The notes beneath the pieces were generated by a model, which worked only from the letters and a program-made list of their open reading frames with translations, ran no database searches and was not told where the DNA came from. Below, piece after piece: positions 50,274 through 62,489 of a stretch of DNA of 64,000 nt. The DNA is taken from the NCBI GenBank assembly GCA_905182985.1, contig CAJJDN010000135.1:205411-269410 (forward strand). The letters run 5' to 3'. The DNA is from Paramecium sonneborni. Lineage: Eukaryota; Ciliophora; Oligohymenophorea; Peniculida; Parameciidae. Numbering within the stretch: position 1 is the stretch's first letter; every line of letters begins with the position of its first letter. A program made the translations under genes and the position numbers.

Positions 50274-52793
50274 ATGATAAGAATTAACTTGGTTTGTTTT
50301 CTCTATTTTGAAGCATTCATATCTTTTTAATTGATTTGGACAATCATAAACACAAAGAATAGTTTGCTTTGGATTCCAATAGTTTTGCACTATGTTGGAA
50401 TAATTTTTAAGTTGGCCCTCATAAAATATTCAGATTTCAAAGCCTTATGGATAGCAGTAGTAGGAAATGATGGAGTAGCCTTGGGGTTATTATATGGAGA
50501 GGAGAAAGATTTATCATTTTTATATGTAGTGTAGATTAAAATTTTTAGGTGTTCTTATTGATATAGTTTGAACTGCTATATGACACAAAAATGTTTTATA
50601 AATAAAGTCTAATGGTATTGTTTTGGGGAATGATTTTTTAAATTATATGTAATTATTCGGAAGTTTGGAGATTGATATTCACATTGGGAGAATGTCTTGT
50701 ATCACTTGGTTTTTTATACTTAATAAATCGAAAAAAGAAAAAAACAAATAACACAAAATAAAAGTAAAGTGTGCAATTAGAGACAGCTGTGAGTGCGAAA
50801 TAGCAAATTTTAAAATTAATGTATGAGTGATCAGTAAGTGAGGCCCTGGATGACAGATTAAAAATTCATAGTTTTGAACGATCATTTTAAATGTCTACAT
50901 AATTAGTCTGACCTTTGTTAATTAATGGAATGTGATATAGAGGAAGCAATAGAGAATTTTTTAAATGTAAAATGTGACAGCTTTTCATAAAATCTAGTTA
51001 AGTTAATATTTGAAAATAATACTAACCTTATTTCATCTCCATTAAAAATATAATTAATGAAACCTGAAATTCGAATAATTCTATCGTCGTTATTATCTGA
51101 TATGAATTCATATTATACTTATTTCATTCTTACTGACTTAGATAATAAAAATCTTTTAAATGTTAAGATAAACATATTTGTATTGAGCGATAATTTTATT
51201 GATTATTTTATAATCTAATTTGAACATCAATTGAAATCGATTAATAAATCTATGTATACATTTTCAGATAATTTTAAATTAAGCAATACAATTAATCACT
51301 AGAATAATTCTAATCATTCAAAGTAAACTTACGAAACTTTATCAAATGATTTATTGGGTAACATCTTCTAATCAATTTCCCATGAATTTGGTACATTTTT
51401 GAATTGTATTTTAACTGTTTCATCAGAAGCAATGGAAAATGAACTAATAAATGAATAAGTTAAAGCTACCTACATAGAACCAACATACATAAATTCTAAG
51501 TTATTATCGTATGTACTATAGAGTGTAAGAGATTTCAATACAATTTTATTGAAACAATTTGCTTTGAGACTCTAAGAATTTAGTCCATTTGAAATAATTT
51601 AAGAGATTTAATATCTACTGAATTAACAAACTACTTAAAGAAATAATTAAATTATTATCAATTGTCCTTAAAATCTACTGGTGTATAATGATCAAGATAG
51701 ATTTAAATCAGTATTGTATTAATTGATGAGTAATTCCATAAGATTCACTGAGAATGGTATCATAACAGTTTCTATTACAATTTATAAGAGTAAAATTAAA
51801 GTGAAAGTTTAAGATAATGGTATTGGGATGAATTTAGCAGAACAATAGAAATTGTAGAAATTATTAAAAGATAATACAAAATTATTAAGAATATCACATA
51901 ATTCTGTTGGATGTGGATTAGGATTAAGTATTTCGAATGCCACAGTATTGAAAATGAATGGAAAGCATGGAATTCAATTCACCAGTGAATTATAAAAAGG
52001 TAGTGAATTCTTTTTTACAATATCGAATTCTTAATAGTTATACAATGATAGTGTATATGTGGCTAGTCAAACTTATGTTAAAGTTTTAAATTAAACTTAT
52101 TATTTAGAACAATAACCAGGATCTGAAAGTTCAAATAAAGGATAAATATAAAGTAGTGAACATAAGGAAGAGAATGGAGATACTTGGAAAGAAAAAAGAT
52201 TATTTTAGAGTAGAATCAGATACCTAAAATCAACTGATTCCAAATCATAATTTGCTATACCTTAAAAATTGCAATTGGAAGAAGATGAAATTGAATCTAG
52301 GTAAGAAGAATCAAAAATTATGATTCCTTCTTTATAGGCTAGTTTTAAATCTGATATAGTTAAATTTAGTATTGGAAGCAATTGTTGTAGTAGAGTTCTT
52401 ATAGTTGATGATGAATATTTTAATATTCAGAGTCTATAATTAATTTTACATAGATTTAATGCACATTGTGATTTTACTTTTAATGGATTAGAAGCAATAA
52501 AAAAGAGTCTTTAAAAAATGAAACAACCTTGTCGACAATGTTAGAATACTGGTTATGTTGTATTCTTTCTTGATCTCAATATGCCAATAATGGATGGATT
52601 TGATACAGTCAAAAATCTAAAGAAAATGATGCATGATAATTAGATTCCAAAAGGAATATGTATTGCAAATACTGGTTATGCAGATTTAGAGAGTAAATAG
52701 AAAGCTTTGAATTCAGGAATGGATTTTTATATGATCAAACCTATTTAAATAAAAGAATTAGAAATGTATTTAAAGAGAAGATTTCCTTAATGA
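50274..52793 (+). CDS. Hybrid sensor histidine kinase with receiver domain
   Basis: 825 residues after removing introns of 20 nt (near 50525) and 22 nt (near 50820; this one ends GAG, not TAG). Residues about 1-170 hold several membrane spans (VCFLYFEAFISF, LLWIPIVLHYVGII, LMVLFWGMIFQII). The H box ISHEFGT lies near residue 360, so the phosphorylated His is present. The ATPase domain has MSNSIRFTENG, DNGIGMN and GCGLGLSIS. The receiver at about 690-825 has LIVDDE, the phospho-acceptor Asp in FFLDLNMPIMDG, and the Lys in MIKPI. All key residues for a full phosphorelay are there. The start is uncertain: an upstream exon may exist. Ciliates carry such kinases; the signal is unknown. Confidence 0.9.
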
Positions 52794-52892
52794 TATATAT
52801 ATATATTAGAATATTTAAATATATATGGAATTTGTTTTTTTTAAAAAAAAGTATTTTGAAAAGATGGAACAATGATGAATATTGTATTTTGA

Positions 52893-53880
52893 TCATGAAA
52901 TATCCAATACGGAATTATAAAATCGATCATCGTAATTTTGGATACGACATATGTTGAATTTAATTGAATCTGCAGCTAATTGATTTACACATTCTATTAT
53001 GCATGTGTCAGATTCAATATTTATATGTTTTACTAAACGAGGATTAACAGCATGACCTACAGCTATACGTAATTCTTCAATCCTTAAATCTTGAGTTTAA
53101 ATCTGCTTAATTTTCAATTTCACAGGCTCTTCAACTAGTTCATTATTCTTTTTCTATTTGAGTTACTTGCACTAATTTTTGTAATTTAGCCAATCGATCT
53201 TACTCATCACTCGTAATCCACCTTTGATCATTACTAAATTAGACTCTCCTTACTTTTCCTCTCCATAATCTCCTTAGGAATTAAGTTGTTGCAAACCTGT
53301 ATGGCCTTGTTTACACTCTCGATGTTAAAAAAGGTAATGAATCCATAGGCATCGAATTTCTTTACTTATAGAATCTATTTATCTATCTATTTATAAAAAA
53401 AGACAATAATACTCTACTGAAAATCTAATGCAACATTTATTAATCTACTAAACTAGGAATATTCTCTACGTATATTGTCCTCTCATCCATAAACTGACTG
53501 TTATCAACAAATGCAATTTTACGTTTCACCATATTTCGATCCTCATCTACCTATAATATTTCACTTCTTTTCAACGCGTATATTAAAATCAAAACTTGCT
53601 ATTTTGATCCTTTCGGATAATTTTGAAGTATAACTTTTATCTTATTACATTCTAAGAATGCCTCCAAAGGAACCCAACCTTAATTTTCTTAGAGTAAACG
53701 TCTAAAATAATTGTCATGCAATAAGTTAGCATCCCCCAAGTAAAATTCAATTTATTTACAAATCTTTGGTAATAAATAGTCATCCTTCTCTTGTCTAGAT
53801 TATACCACTATTTTAGCTGTGGGGTCATATTAATCACCTAATTAACAATCAAGACTTTGAAATTAATTTATGTTCTTCAT
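52893..53880 (-). CDS. La-related protein (La motif plus RRM), LARP7/p65-like
   Basis: 313 residues after removing introns of 26 nt (near 53385) and 20 nt (near 53270). The La motif is clear at residues about 40-110: KICKQIEFYLGDANL, then HDNYFRRLL, GWVPLEAFLECN and VLILIYALKRS. An RRM follows (RTIYVENIPSL, then AYGFITFFNIESVNKAI). The C-terminus, about residues 230-313, is not clearly a second RRM. La proteins bind the 3' oligo-U of polymerase III transcripts; in ciliates the LARP7 member p65/p43 holds telomerase RNA, so that role is possible. Its 3' end converges with the histidine kinase and it diverges from the CFAP61 homologue. Confidence 0.85.
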
Positions 53881-55194
53881 TATTTAATAAATAATTTTCA
53901 ATATTATTAAGTCTATAATCATAAGCTATAATCTCAAAAGTTCAAAAATGAATAAAGGAGAATTACAATTATCAAAATTGATTATTAAATTATTATGTCA
54001 TTTTTTGAATAGCAAGGTTAAGAGTTGAAAATAAGAAAGGTTGATTTAGATGACTATGATAGTTCAATTGATATTAGATGAAGATGAAGAAAATATACAG
54101 TTGCTATATGCCTATCCAAAAATTCTAACTTTATTTGGATGTTCTTATCTTTCTGTAACAGTTCTTGATTCTTAAAATAACATAATTGGAAATGCAGTAT
54201 TTGATGATTGTCCTTAAGGTGTAACTGGATAAGTAGATTTTAAACATGAGAACTTGTGGGAATAATGGAATAATGGATTCATGATGGATGGAACATAGAT
54301 TTTCATGTAAATTCATTTAATTGTCTTTGGATGACTTTCTTCATTCTTGGTAAGATCTCTACTCTATAAATAAGTTCAAAAACGATAAGTGAGGAATAAT
54401 AATTACAAATAACTAAAAAAATATTCCAAAAAGTTTATGATTATTTCAATGTTGTTAATGGTATCTTCTTTCTTAGAAGAAATGAAGCTAAGGATGCTAC
54501 TCAATAAGAACTTGATATTCCTTTAGAAAATCTATTTGAAATTTTACCTAAGAGATAGGATTTTAAATTAAAGTAAAAATTGCAAGACTATTTAGTTTAT
54601 GTAAGGAGTAAATTAAAATTGTGAAATATATTATTCTCCATCTCTTATGGTAATTGATCTTTTGGATATAAGAATGGCTAGAGAAGAAGATCATGATGAT
54701 TTAGCTGTTATTTTTAATAGATAATCTGATGTACTATTGAGGAATTTGGAGAACTCTTTATTGCAGATTTGATTGCAACTCAAAATTAAACTAGAAGATA
54801 GGCAGAAAATTATAGATCAGATGGAAAAGCAATAGTTGCTTAGGTAGTAGAGAAAGCTGTTGGTTTGATGAGTATTTCAAGTGATTTAGAGTAATTTAAT
54901 ACAAGTACCAAAAACAGCATAGAATGCCGTAGTTATAAATCTATTTTGTATTGAGGAGAGATTTGAATCTAGATCATTGGATTTTGTCTAAAGAGTTTTT
55001 AAATTATTTCCAGATAGAGAATATTTAGTACTAACTTAACCATATACAGTCTAAGAGACTACACTCTTATAGCATTTCTTTAAAGTTCCAAGAAACAATA
55101 ATTCCACTTTTGAACATGTTCTTTACATCTATCATAGAAATAGTTTAGATTCTCATCTGATTGGATTGAGGAAATTAAATCAAAATGAATGGGC

Positions 55195-56411
55195 TTAATG
55201 TTAGTTTTTGGTAGAAAATTTACTGGAAAGAATAAATTGAAAAAGATATTAAAAATTTAAACGAAAATGAAACCTTTATAGTTTATTGCAAAGAAGAAAT
55301 TATTGGTTTGTATTGCATGAAAAAATATGGAAATTTGCAATATTTAAAATCACACGTCTTCAGGATCACATCTAATAAAAGAACATCCAAAATATTTACA
55401 TATACGGTTATTAGCAAGGATTTGAATCGTCTTTTTACGAATCATTTTAAGGGAAATTTGTAGGTTAATGGATAAGACATGTATAATGTTGGAAATACAT
55501 GACAGAATATTATTTCCTGATATTTTTCATGAGTTTAATTTTGTTAGAAGTAGAGCATTTCCTCATTTTAAAAAATAAAAATGGGATTGGACTTGGACTT
55601 TAGATTAAGATTAACGAGAACGAATGGGAGCAATTCTAGATGATCGTGATCCTTATGATTAAAACCAGGCTCTATTTTCATTAGCAATGTTAACAAAAAA
55701 ACAGTTGTCAAGTGTAAAAGTATCGAACAATTTAAGGATTGTAGTTGTTGGAGCATCAGATACAGGATTATCTTTTATTGAATCTTTATTAACTATAAAA
55801 GATATCAATTTTACCAATATAATTTTATTAGCTCCTGGAGGATTATTAACAATGCAGATAAAACATGAATTCGAAAGGTTAAAAGCAATGAGTACAAATT
55901 ATACACTTGAAGAATTGAGAACATTAATGTTAAATGCAAGAGTTTTAAGTTGTAGATGCTAAGATGGTTAAATTAGATAAAAAAGGAAATAGAATAAAGA
56001 TTGATAAAAATGCATTCATTCCATTTGATTATTTAATAATTAATGTTGGTTTGATTGATACAGAATTGTAATCAAGAGAAAAGTGAGTTTTGGATTATCT
56101 AAATCTCCATTTTACAAAATACTCAATTTATTAATGGACTTTATAGCATTGATGATCCTTATTTGTATTAGCATTTTAAGAGAACTGGATTTAAAAATAA
56201 TAATATTGATTTATTAACAAGAAAGAAGAAACCATAAAATATTGCAATTTATGGAAACACTCTTTCTACAATAACATTTATGAATGGGTTGCTTAATAGA
56301 GGAGTACATCCTTCTCGTATTCATTATGTAATACCACCAAAGACTTTTAAAAAAATAGACAAAATTTGAAAATAATAAATAAAGATAGGAATAAGAAGAT
56401 AAAATGATTTT
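55195..56411. repeat. Contig-overlap duplicate 5, left copy (1,217 bp)
   Basis: Direct copy of 56413-57629, spacing 1,218 bp at both ends, flanking the N at 56412. It lies inside the CFAP61 homologue. Confidence 0.95.
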
Positions 56412-56412
56412 N

Positions 56413-57629
56413 TTAATGTTAGTTTTTGGTAGAAAATTTACTGGAAAGAATAAATTGAAAAAGATATTAAAAATTTAAACGAAAATGAAACCTTTATAGT
56501 TTATTGCAAAGAAGAAATTATTGGTTTGTATTGCATGAAAAAATATGGAAATTTGCAATATTTAAAATCACACGTCTTCAGGATCACATCTAATAAAAGA
56601 ACATCCAAAATATTTACATATACGGTTATTAGCAAGGATTTGAATCGTCTTTTTACGAATCATTTTAAGGGAAATTTGTAGGTTAATGGATAAGACATGT
56701 ATAATGTTGGAAATACATGACAGAATATTATTTCCTGATATTTTTCATGAGTTTAATTTTGTTAGAAGTAGAGCATTTCCTCATTTTAAAAAATAAAAAT
56801 GGGATTGGACTTGGACTTTAGATTAAGATTAACGAGAACGAATGGGAGCAATTCTAGATGATCGTGATCCTTATGATTAAAACCAGGCTCTATTTTCATT
56901 AGCAATGTTAACAAAAAAACAGTTGTCAAGTGTAAAAGTATCGAACAATTTAAGGATTGTAGTTGTTGGAGCATCAGATACAGGATTATCTTTTATTGAA
57001 TCTTTATTAACTATAAAAGATATCAATTTTACCAATATAATTTTATTAGCTCCTGGAGGATTATTAACAATGCAGATAAAACATGAATTCGAAAGGTTAA
57101 AAGCAATGAGTACAAATTATACACTTGAAGAATTGAGAACATTAATGTTAAATGCAAGAGTTTTAAGTTGTAGATGCTAAGATGGTTAAATTAGATAAAA
57201 AAGGAAATAGAATAAAGATTGATAAAAATGCATTCATTCCATTTGATTATTTAATAATTAATGTTGGTTTGATTGATACAGAATTGTAATCAAGAGAAAA
57301 GTGAGTTTTGGATTATCTAAATCTCCATTTTACAAAATACTCAATTTATTAATGGACTTTATAGCATTGATGATCCTTATTTGTATTAGCATTTTAAGAG
57401 AACTGGATTTAAAAATAATAATATTGATTTATTAACAAGAAAGAAGAAACCATAAAATATTGCAATTTATGGAAACACTCTTTCTACAATAACATTTATG
57501 AATGGGTTGCTTAATAGAGGAGTACATCCTTCTCGTATTCATTATGTAATACCACCAAAGACTTTTAAAAAAATAGACAAAATTTGAAAATAATAAATAA
57601 AGATAGGAATAAGAAGATAAAATGATTTT
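56413..57629. repeat. Contig-overlap duplicate 5, right copy (1,217 bp)
   Basis: Partner of 55195-56411. Wherever I compared them, the frame breaks of the CFAP61 homologue are the same in both copies. Confidence 0.95.
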
Positions 57630-59047
57630 TGATCCAGATTAATTTGAGAATGAAGAAGCTAAAAACAAAGTATTTGATATAATGGTGAAGATGGGTATAA
57701 ATATTCATTATGGATTTCCATAGTTTGAATTAAAGGTAGGAAAAGAAGGTTTTGGATTAAACAGTGAAGATGTTTTATAGTAAATTATATTAAGAAAATA
57801 AGCTGATAATTATGAAGAATTTAAGATAGAGATACAGAGAAAAAAATAAGAACTCTAAGAATTGAAAGATAATTCAGAAAATAATATGAGTAAAGATATG
57901 TATGGAGAGTAAGAAGAAGGAGAAAATCAATTAGAAGTTCTTGCAAGGGAAATAGAATAATTGAAAACTAGTGAATATGATTATTTAGAGTTGGAATCTA
58001 GATTCTTTCTTACAAGTGGGTTAATAGATATAGATATAGAGATTTTTAATATCATTCATGAAAATGGATTAGTTTAGTAATTTTTAAACAACCTAAGAAA
58101 ATATATTTGCTTGTGGAAAGATCTGCGAATTCTCATAAAGATATAAACATCATTCTGTTGGAAAGAGTCTTCATTTAGATAAATATAATGGAATAGAATT
58201 GGGTTAGAAATTAAGTATATGTATTTTGGAATAATTGAATTTAAGTTATTTGACATCCTAAACTTATTCAGTTGATGAACTACCACAATTATATATGCCT
58301 ATTGGATAAGGAGGTATAGTTCCTTATAAACAATATTATTATCACATGAAAAAGAATGATTTTTCAAAACCTAAACATCTTTAATAATTACCATCTAAAC
58401 ATATAGATCCTAACGAATTCATTGAAAGTGTTACTAATTTTGGTTCAGAAGCTGTCCATATTCCAAGTTTATTGTAATTTGTTGAATTGTCTGTTAAATA
58501 TTTGAAATAATTAGATTAAAAAGGCAAATTAATAAATAATGTATCTGAATTTCTACAGTATGTTATTAAACTTTTATTAAAAAATCTATTCATACATAAT
58601 CTGGAGGTAAATCTAATAAAAATAATTAAAATAAAATTAACATTAAATTCATCAAATTACAGATGTGCATCTGAAAATTGGGCTATAGCATTATATCATG
58701 AATGGTTCAGTGAATTTAGACATATTACTAAAAGTGAGATGTTGAAAAATGAATTGATCGATTAAGTCTTAGAAAAGGCTTAAGAATATGCTCGAGATGG
58801 TCGTTATATGGACGAAAACTTCTTTGAAGAGATAAAGAAATTAATCACAAGAGATATTGTAGAAAACATCTAAGTAAATATTATTTTTATTTATTTTAGG
58901 AAGGTACAATAGAATTCATTAGACAAAAATTAAAACCATTTGCCAATGTATTTTGTACCAAAAAAGAAACTTAATTGATATAATATAGATTATTATTATT
59001 TGCTTTAAAATGAAATCACAATATTTAACAAATACACATTCATTCAT

Positions 59048-62000
59048 TCATTATTATTATTATTTTTCTTCTTTAGGAAGATTGGCATGATAGATTTTTT
59101 CCCAACTAATAATTGTATTATCAAGATTTGTTATACTCTGCTAAAGATAGCCATCCTAAAATAATGAAATAATTAAATACAAAAAATGTGTTCAATGTGA
59201 ACCATAAAGGTCTAACAATAACTTTAAAGAATCCCATTTCAGATTTAGCCATAATATGTAATTTATCCAAGTCTTTCAAAAATGGTGTTTATGGAATTCC
59301 CAATCTTCCTTCCTCATCATATTAAGCACTAAATTCTTTATTAACTCTCTCTGACCAAATCCTAGATATTTCAAATACTTTAGCTCCTCCATTAAAATCT
59401 GCTGTATGAATAATCATTCCAGTTAATAATTTTAAATCATCATCTCCAGTACCAAATGGTTTAGTTACTTCATCTTTAATTCTACTCTCAAAATCTTTTA
59501 ACAATGTGAAATGGACCTTGATATCAGTATATAGAATATTATCAATTAAAACTCGTCTAAATTGTTAACTTTATTCCTTTGTTAAAGACTTCAAAAAATT
59601 AAGTGAAGGATCTTTCAACATAAAAATAGTAGTTGCAGCATGATGTTATTCTAAAGGCTTTAATAATTAAATAATTAATTACGCTAGAATCATGATAACG
59701 AGTAGCTAATTTAGAATGACTATTGATCATGAAAATATTGGTACGTCCAGTATGAGAAACATCATGACATAAACCTGATATTATAGTTGACATTCTTCTA
59801 AAATCATCAATAAATTGTTTGGCTTTTCCACATTATAACATAAAATGAGAACTCTACATTACGGCAATACCATGATCATAATTATGAAATGAATTATTTC
59901 TTTTATTGTATTTTTTCTATAAAACACTCAGGAATTAAGCCAAACACTATTTATTTAAATTGTATTAGGAAATGAATCCATTCTTTTCCAATATACTAAA
60001 AACTAATCTATGTTTCTCTTATGATGAATCCAAAACTAAAATATTAAATTCAAATAAATCCAATTAAGAATCACTATCATTTACTTTAAATTGATTAGCA
60101 TCCACTGGCTCTAATTATTGTTAATACTTAATATAAACACTAGATCCTATTTTCTTCTTTTTTTATGGAGGGGCAATCCATTAATCACTCTATTAATCTT
60201 TGCTTTATTATTCTGGACTTCTAACATCTGTTTTACGATGTCTAATCTATTATAATTCATTTTCAGGGATGAAAAGTGCAATCATAGAATTTGCTACATC
60301 TTAAGTTTCGTCCAATTAATTTAAAAATTTAAATGTTTGATGTTTGTTATATTGAATTAAGATTTGTTTCTAAATATCTTCCTCTAAAGATTTATTAGCT
60401 TCAGCTTCTTTTTAGACATCGTTTGTCATATTGTCAATTTTCAAGGCCATAAAATACTATTTTAATCTTCTAGCTTCATTTTCATGAAAAATTACAGTAA
60501 ATCCTTTAAAGTCATTATCAACAACTTTTAAGAAAATTTCAAACTAAGGGTTCTCTAAATTGCTTAAATATTGATTTCTTCTATTTTCATGTATGTTTTA
60601 AATGTTCACCTCTATATTAGAAATGATACTATTCTAAGCAAAGATGTCCTGATAAGAAATTTTATTGTAAAGAATAGCTTTAGGATCAAAGTTAATACTA
60701 AATCTTTCTCTATAAAAATTAAACATAAACTAATACTTTAATGATTTAGAGATTGGTCTGCTCAAAAATATTAATTCTCCTTGTTTATTAAAATCAAATA
60801 GTAATGAATCAGTTGTCCGTAAGAAATATTTATAAAACGCAGACTTTTCATAGCACAATTTAACATAACCATCATATTTTTCTTATGTTTAGATGATCTA
60901 TGAAATAAGAATTGATTATTACCACTTAATACAAGTGTTGATCTTATTCATTTTTTAAATCCATGTCTTTAATTTTTAAAGTAACAGGATTTGAATCTTT
61001 TAATTCAATTTTTACACACTAGGACTCCTTAAACTTTTTAATATTCTCATCAGTAGAAAAAGTTTATTCCTTCTCTACTTCAAATTTAATGCTGAGAACC
61101 TTCTTGATTCCTTCTACCAACAAAAACCTAGATATACGCATAAAACTGATTCCTATATCTTAAACCTAATCAGCAAATCTAAGAGGGTTGAAGAATTAGA
61201 CTTTGGCTGTAATGATAGTTTCAACCAAAAATTATGCAAGATGAGTAACATCTTTATTAAATCCATACATATTAGCATAACTTAAATATTGAATGTACAA
61301 AAATACTTGATAAACTTTCTTTTGATATTCTTTTTATCTTTGTCAGTCCAATGGAGACAAAAAAGAACTTCATAATTTTTTAATTGTAACTAAAATTTTA
61401 CAATAGATGTTTATGCATAAGAGTTGGTTTTGCAAGTGTCTTCAATTTGAGGATATTATCTTTATTTTGGGTCTATTCTATGAATGCAGAATGGACGAAT
61501 GTATGCTAATTCATCAGTAACACGTTAAGCTTCTTCAGGAGTCACATCTTTTATAGAATCATTAGAGGAGGAATAAACTTCCCATTCTTTGTCCCGATGA
61601 ATAAAAAAAGTGAATTCATCTGCATCAACGAGGATTTTAAGTAAAAATTTAAGGACTTAATATAAATTCTCATAAGAAATGTCCTCTTACATAAGAAGTA
61701 AATGAGTATGCAAATTTCCAGTGAAAATACTCTTTAATTCTTTATAGATGTCATCTATTCCTTTGACCATCTTCTCATAAACATCTTCATCGCTAGAATC
61801 TAAATCCTTCTCACTTATTTCAGCTAATTTACTATTTTCCGATGAATATCTGGCTCTAAAGGGACTTATTCCATCTAAATCAACCTACTCAGATGTGAGC
61901 TTTGAAATTAAACTGCACAGTTATATAAGCTTTTCTTTATCTTCAGGTACAAGTAAGCTATGTTTATCAATATGTTTATGTAACACTCCAGTTAATTGTT

Positions 62001-62097
62001 CAATCATTACGGCTGCTGCACTTGCTAAAGGTTAGGCTGATGATTCTTATTGAGGCATAACTTCCGGTTGTTTCTCTTATTCTGCTACGTCTTTCAT
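59048..62097 (-). CDS. Class I cyclic-nucleotide phosphodiesterase
   Basis: 982 residues after removing introns of 26, 25, 25 and 25 nt. It hydrolyses cAMP and/or cGMP. The catalytic HD domain is at about residues 690-960. It has HNYDHG (the substrate-side His pair), SGLCHDVSHTG with the metal-binding HD, LEQHHAATTIFML, and HTADF with the second metal-binding Asp. The N-terminal 600 residues are helical and polar; a GAF-like regulatory region is possible around residues 150-400 but not proven. No membrane spans are evident. Its stop lies only 34 bp from the stop of the convergent CFAP61 homologue. The start MKDVAEQEKQ overlaps the stop of the small gene upstream by ATGA. Confidence 0.92.
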
Positions 62098-62384
62098 AAA
62101 ATGAACTGTCTTTGATTTATGTGATCTTCTTCTCTATATTTATTTGTTTTAGGCTGATAAGTAATCAAGTAAGGCTTCTCGTAATAGCATTTCTCTACAA
62201 ACATGATAATCAACTCATACTTCCCAGGACCACTATTTTATATAAGCACTCGACAGATTTTCTCTTCCTTACGAGTAAGATTACTTTTCAGGAGGGACTT
62301 CTGTTCAGGACTGATTTGATTAGTCTTACAGAGATTGGTAACTACAATGAAGAATTAAGTGTAGTGACTCAATTATGGATCCAT
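62094..62384 (-). CDS. Small hypothetical protein overlapping the phosphodiesterase start
   Basis: 96 residues without introns, from ATG at 62382-62384 (MDPQLSHYTQFFIVV) to TGA at 62094-62096. The base composition is less AT-rich than the spacers, and the protein looks real: ISPEQKSLLKSNLTRKEEKI, then SGPGKYELIIMFVEKCYY. Its TGA overlaps the phosphodiesterase ATG on the same strand (ATGA). In a ciliate this more likely means a missed intron linking the two, or a wrong phosphodiesterase start, than a coupled operon. No family was recognised. Confidence 0.5.
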
Positions 62385-62489
62385 TTTTATATTTTATACA
62401 ATCGTTTCAAAGTAATTTGCACTTGTGAATAAACAATGAAATTGAGAATACTCAACTGCCTAGAGTATTTTTCATTTAATAAAATATCA

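Larger units (their letters stand above)
53995..59013 (+). pseudogene. CFAP61: CFAP61 homologue with many frame disruptions
   Basis: Pieces across 5 kb line up in order with CFAP61, an axonemal radial-spoke/calmodulin-associated-complex protein. They are the N-terminal MSFFEQQ and ELKIRKVDLDDYDSS; AREEDHDDLAVIF; GELFIADLIATQ; NLFCIEERFESRSLDF; then LRIVVVGASDTGLSFIESL (FAD/NAD-type fold); IPFDYLIINVG; NIAIYGNTLS; FACGKICEF; and MPIGQGGIVPYKQYYYH. The pieces lie in shifting frames. Breaks are near 54095, 54265 (8-bp tandem copy), 54623 (TGA), 54735, 55235, 55425 (TGA), 55945, 56085, 56360/57578 and 58080. Only some can be explained by introns (for example one near 54885, and a clear 26-nt intron near 58880). 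Contains overlap duplicate 5. Either a decayed copy or an error-rich region. Confidence 0.75.

Noticed and set aside
62112..62432. 106-codon plus-strand frame open even in the standard code
   Set aside because: The minus strand gives a more protein-like small gene, and the plus frame is its shadow.
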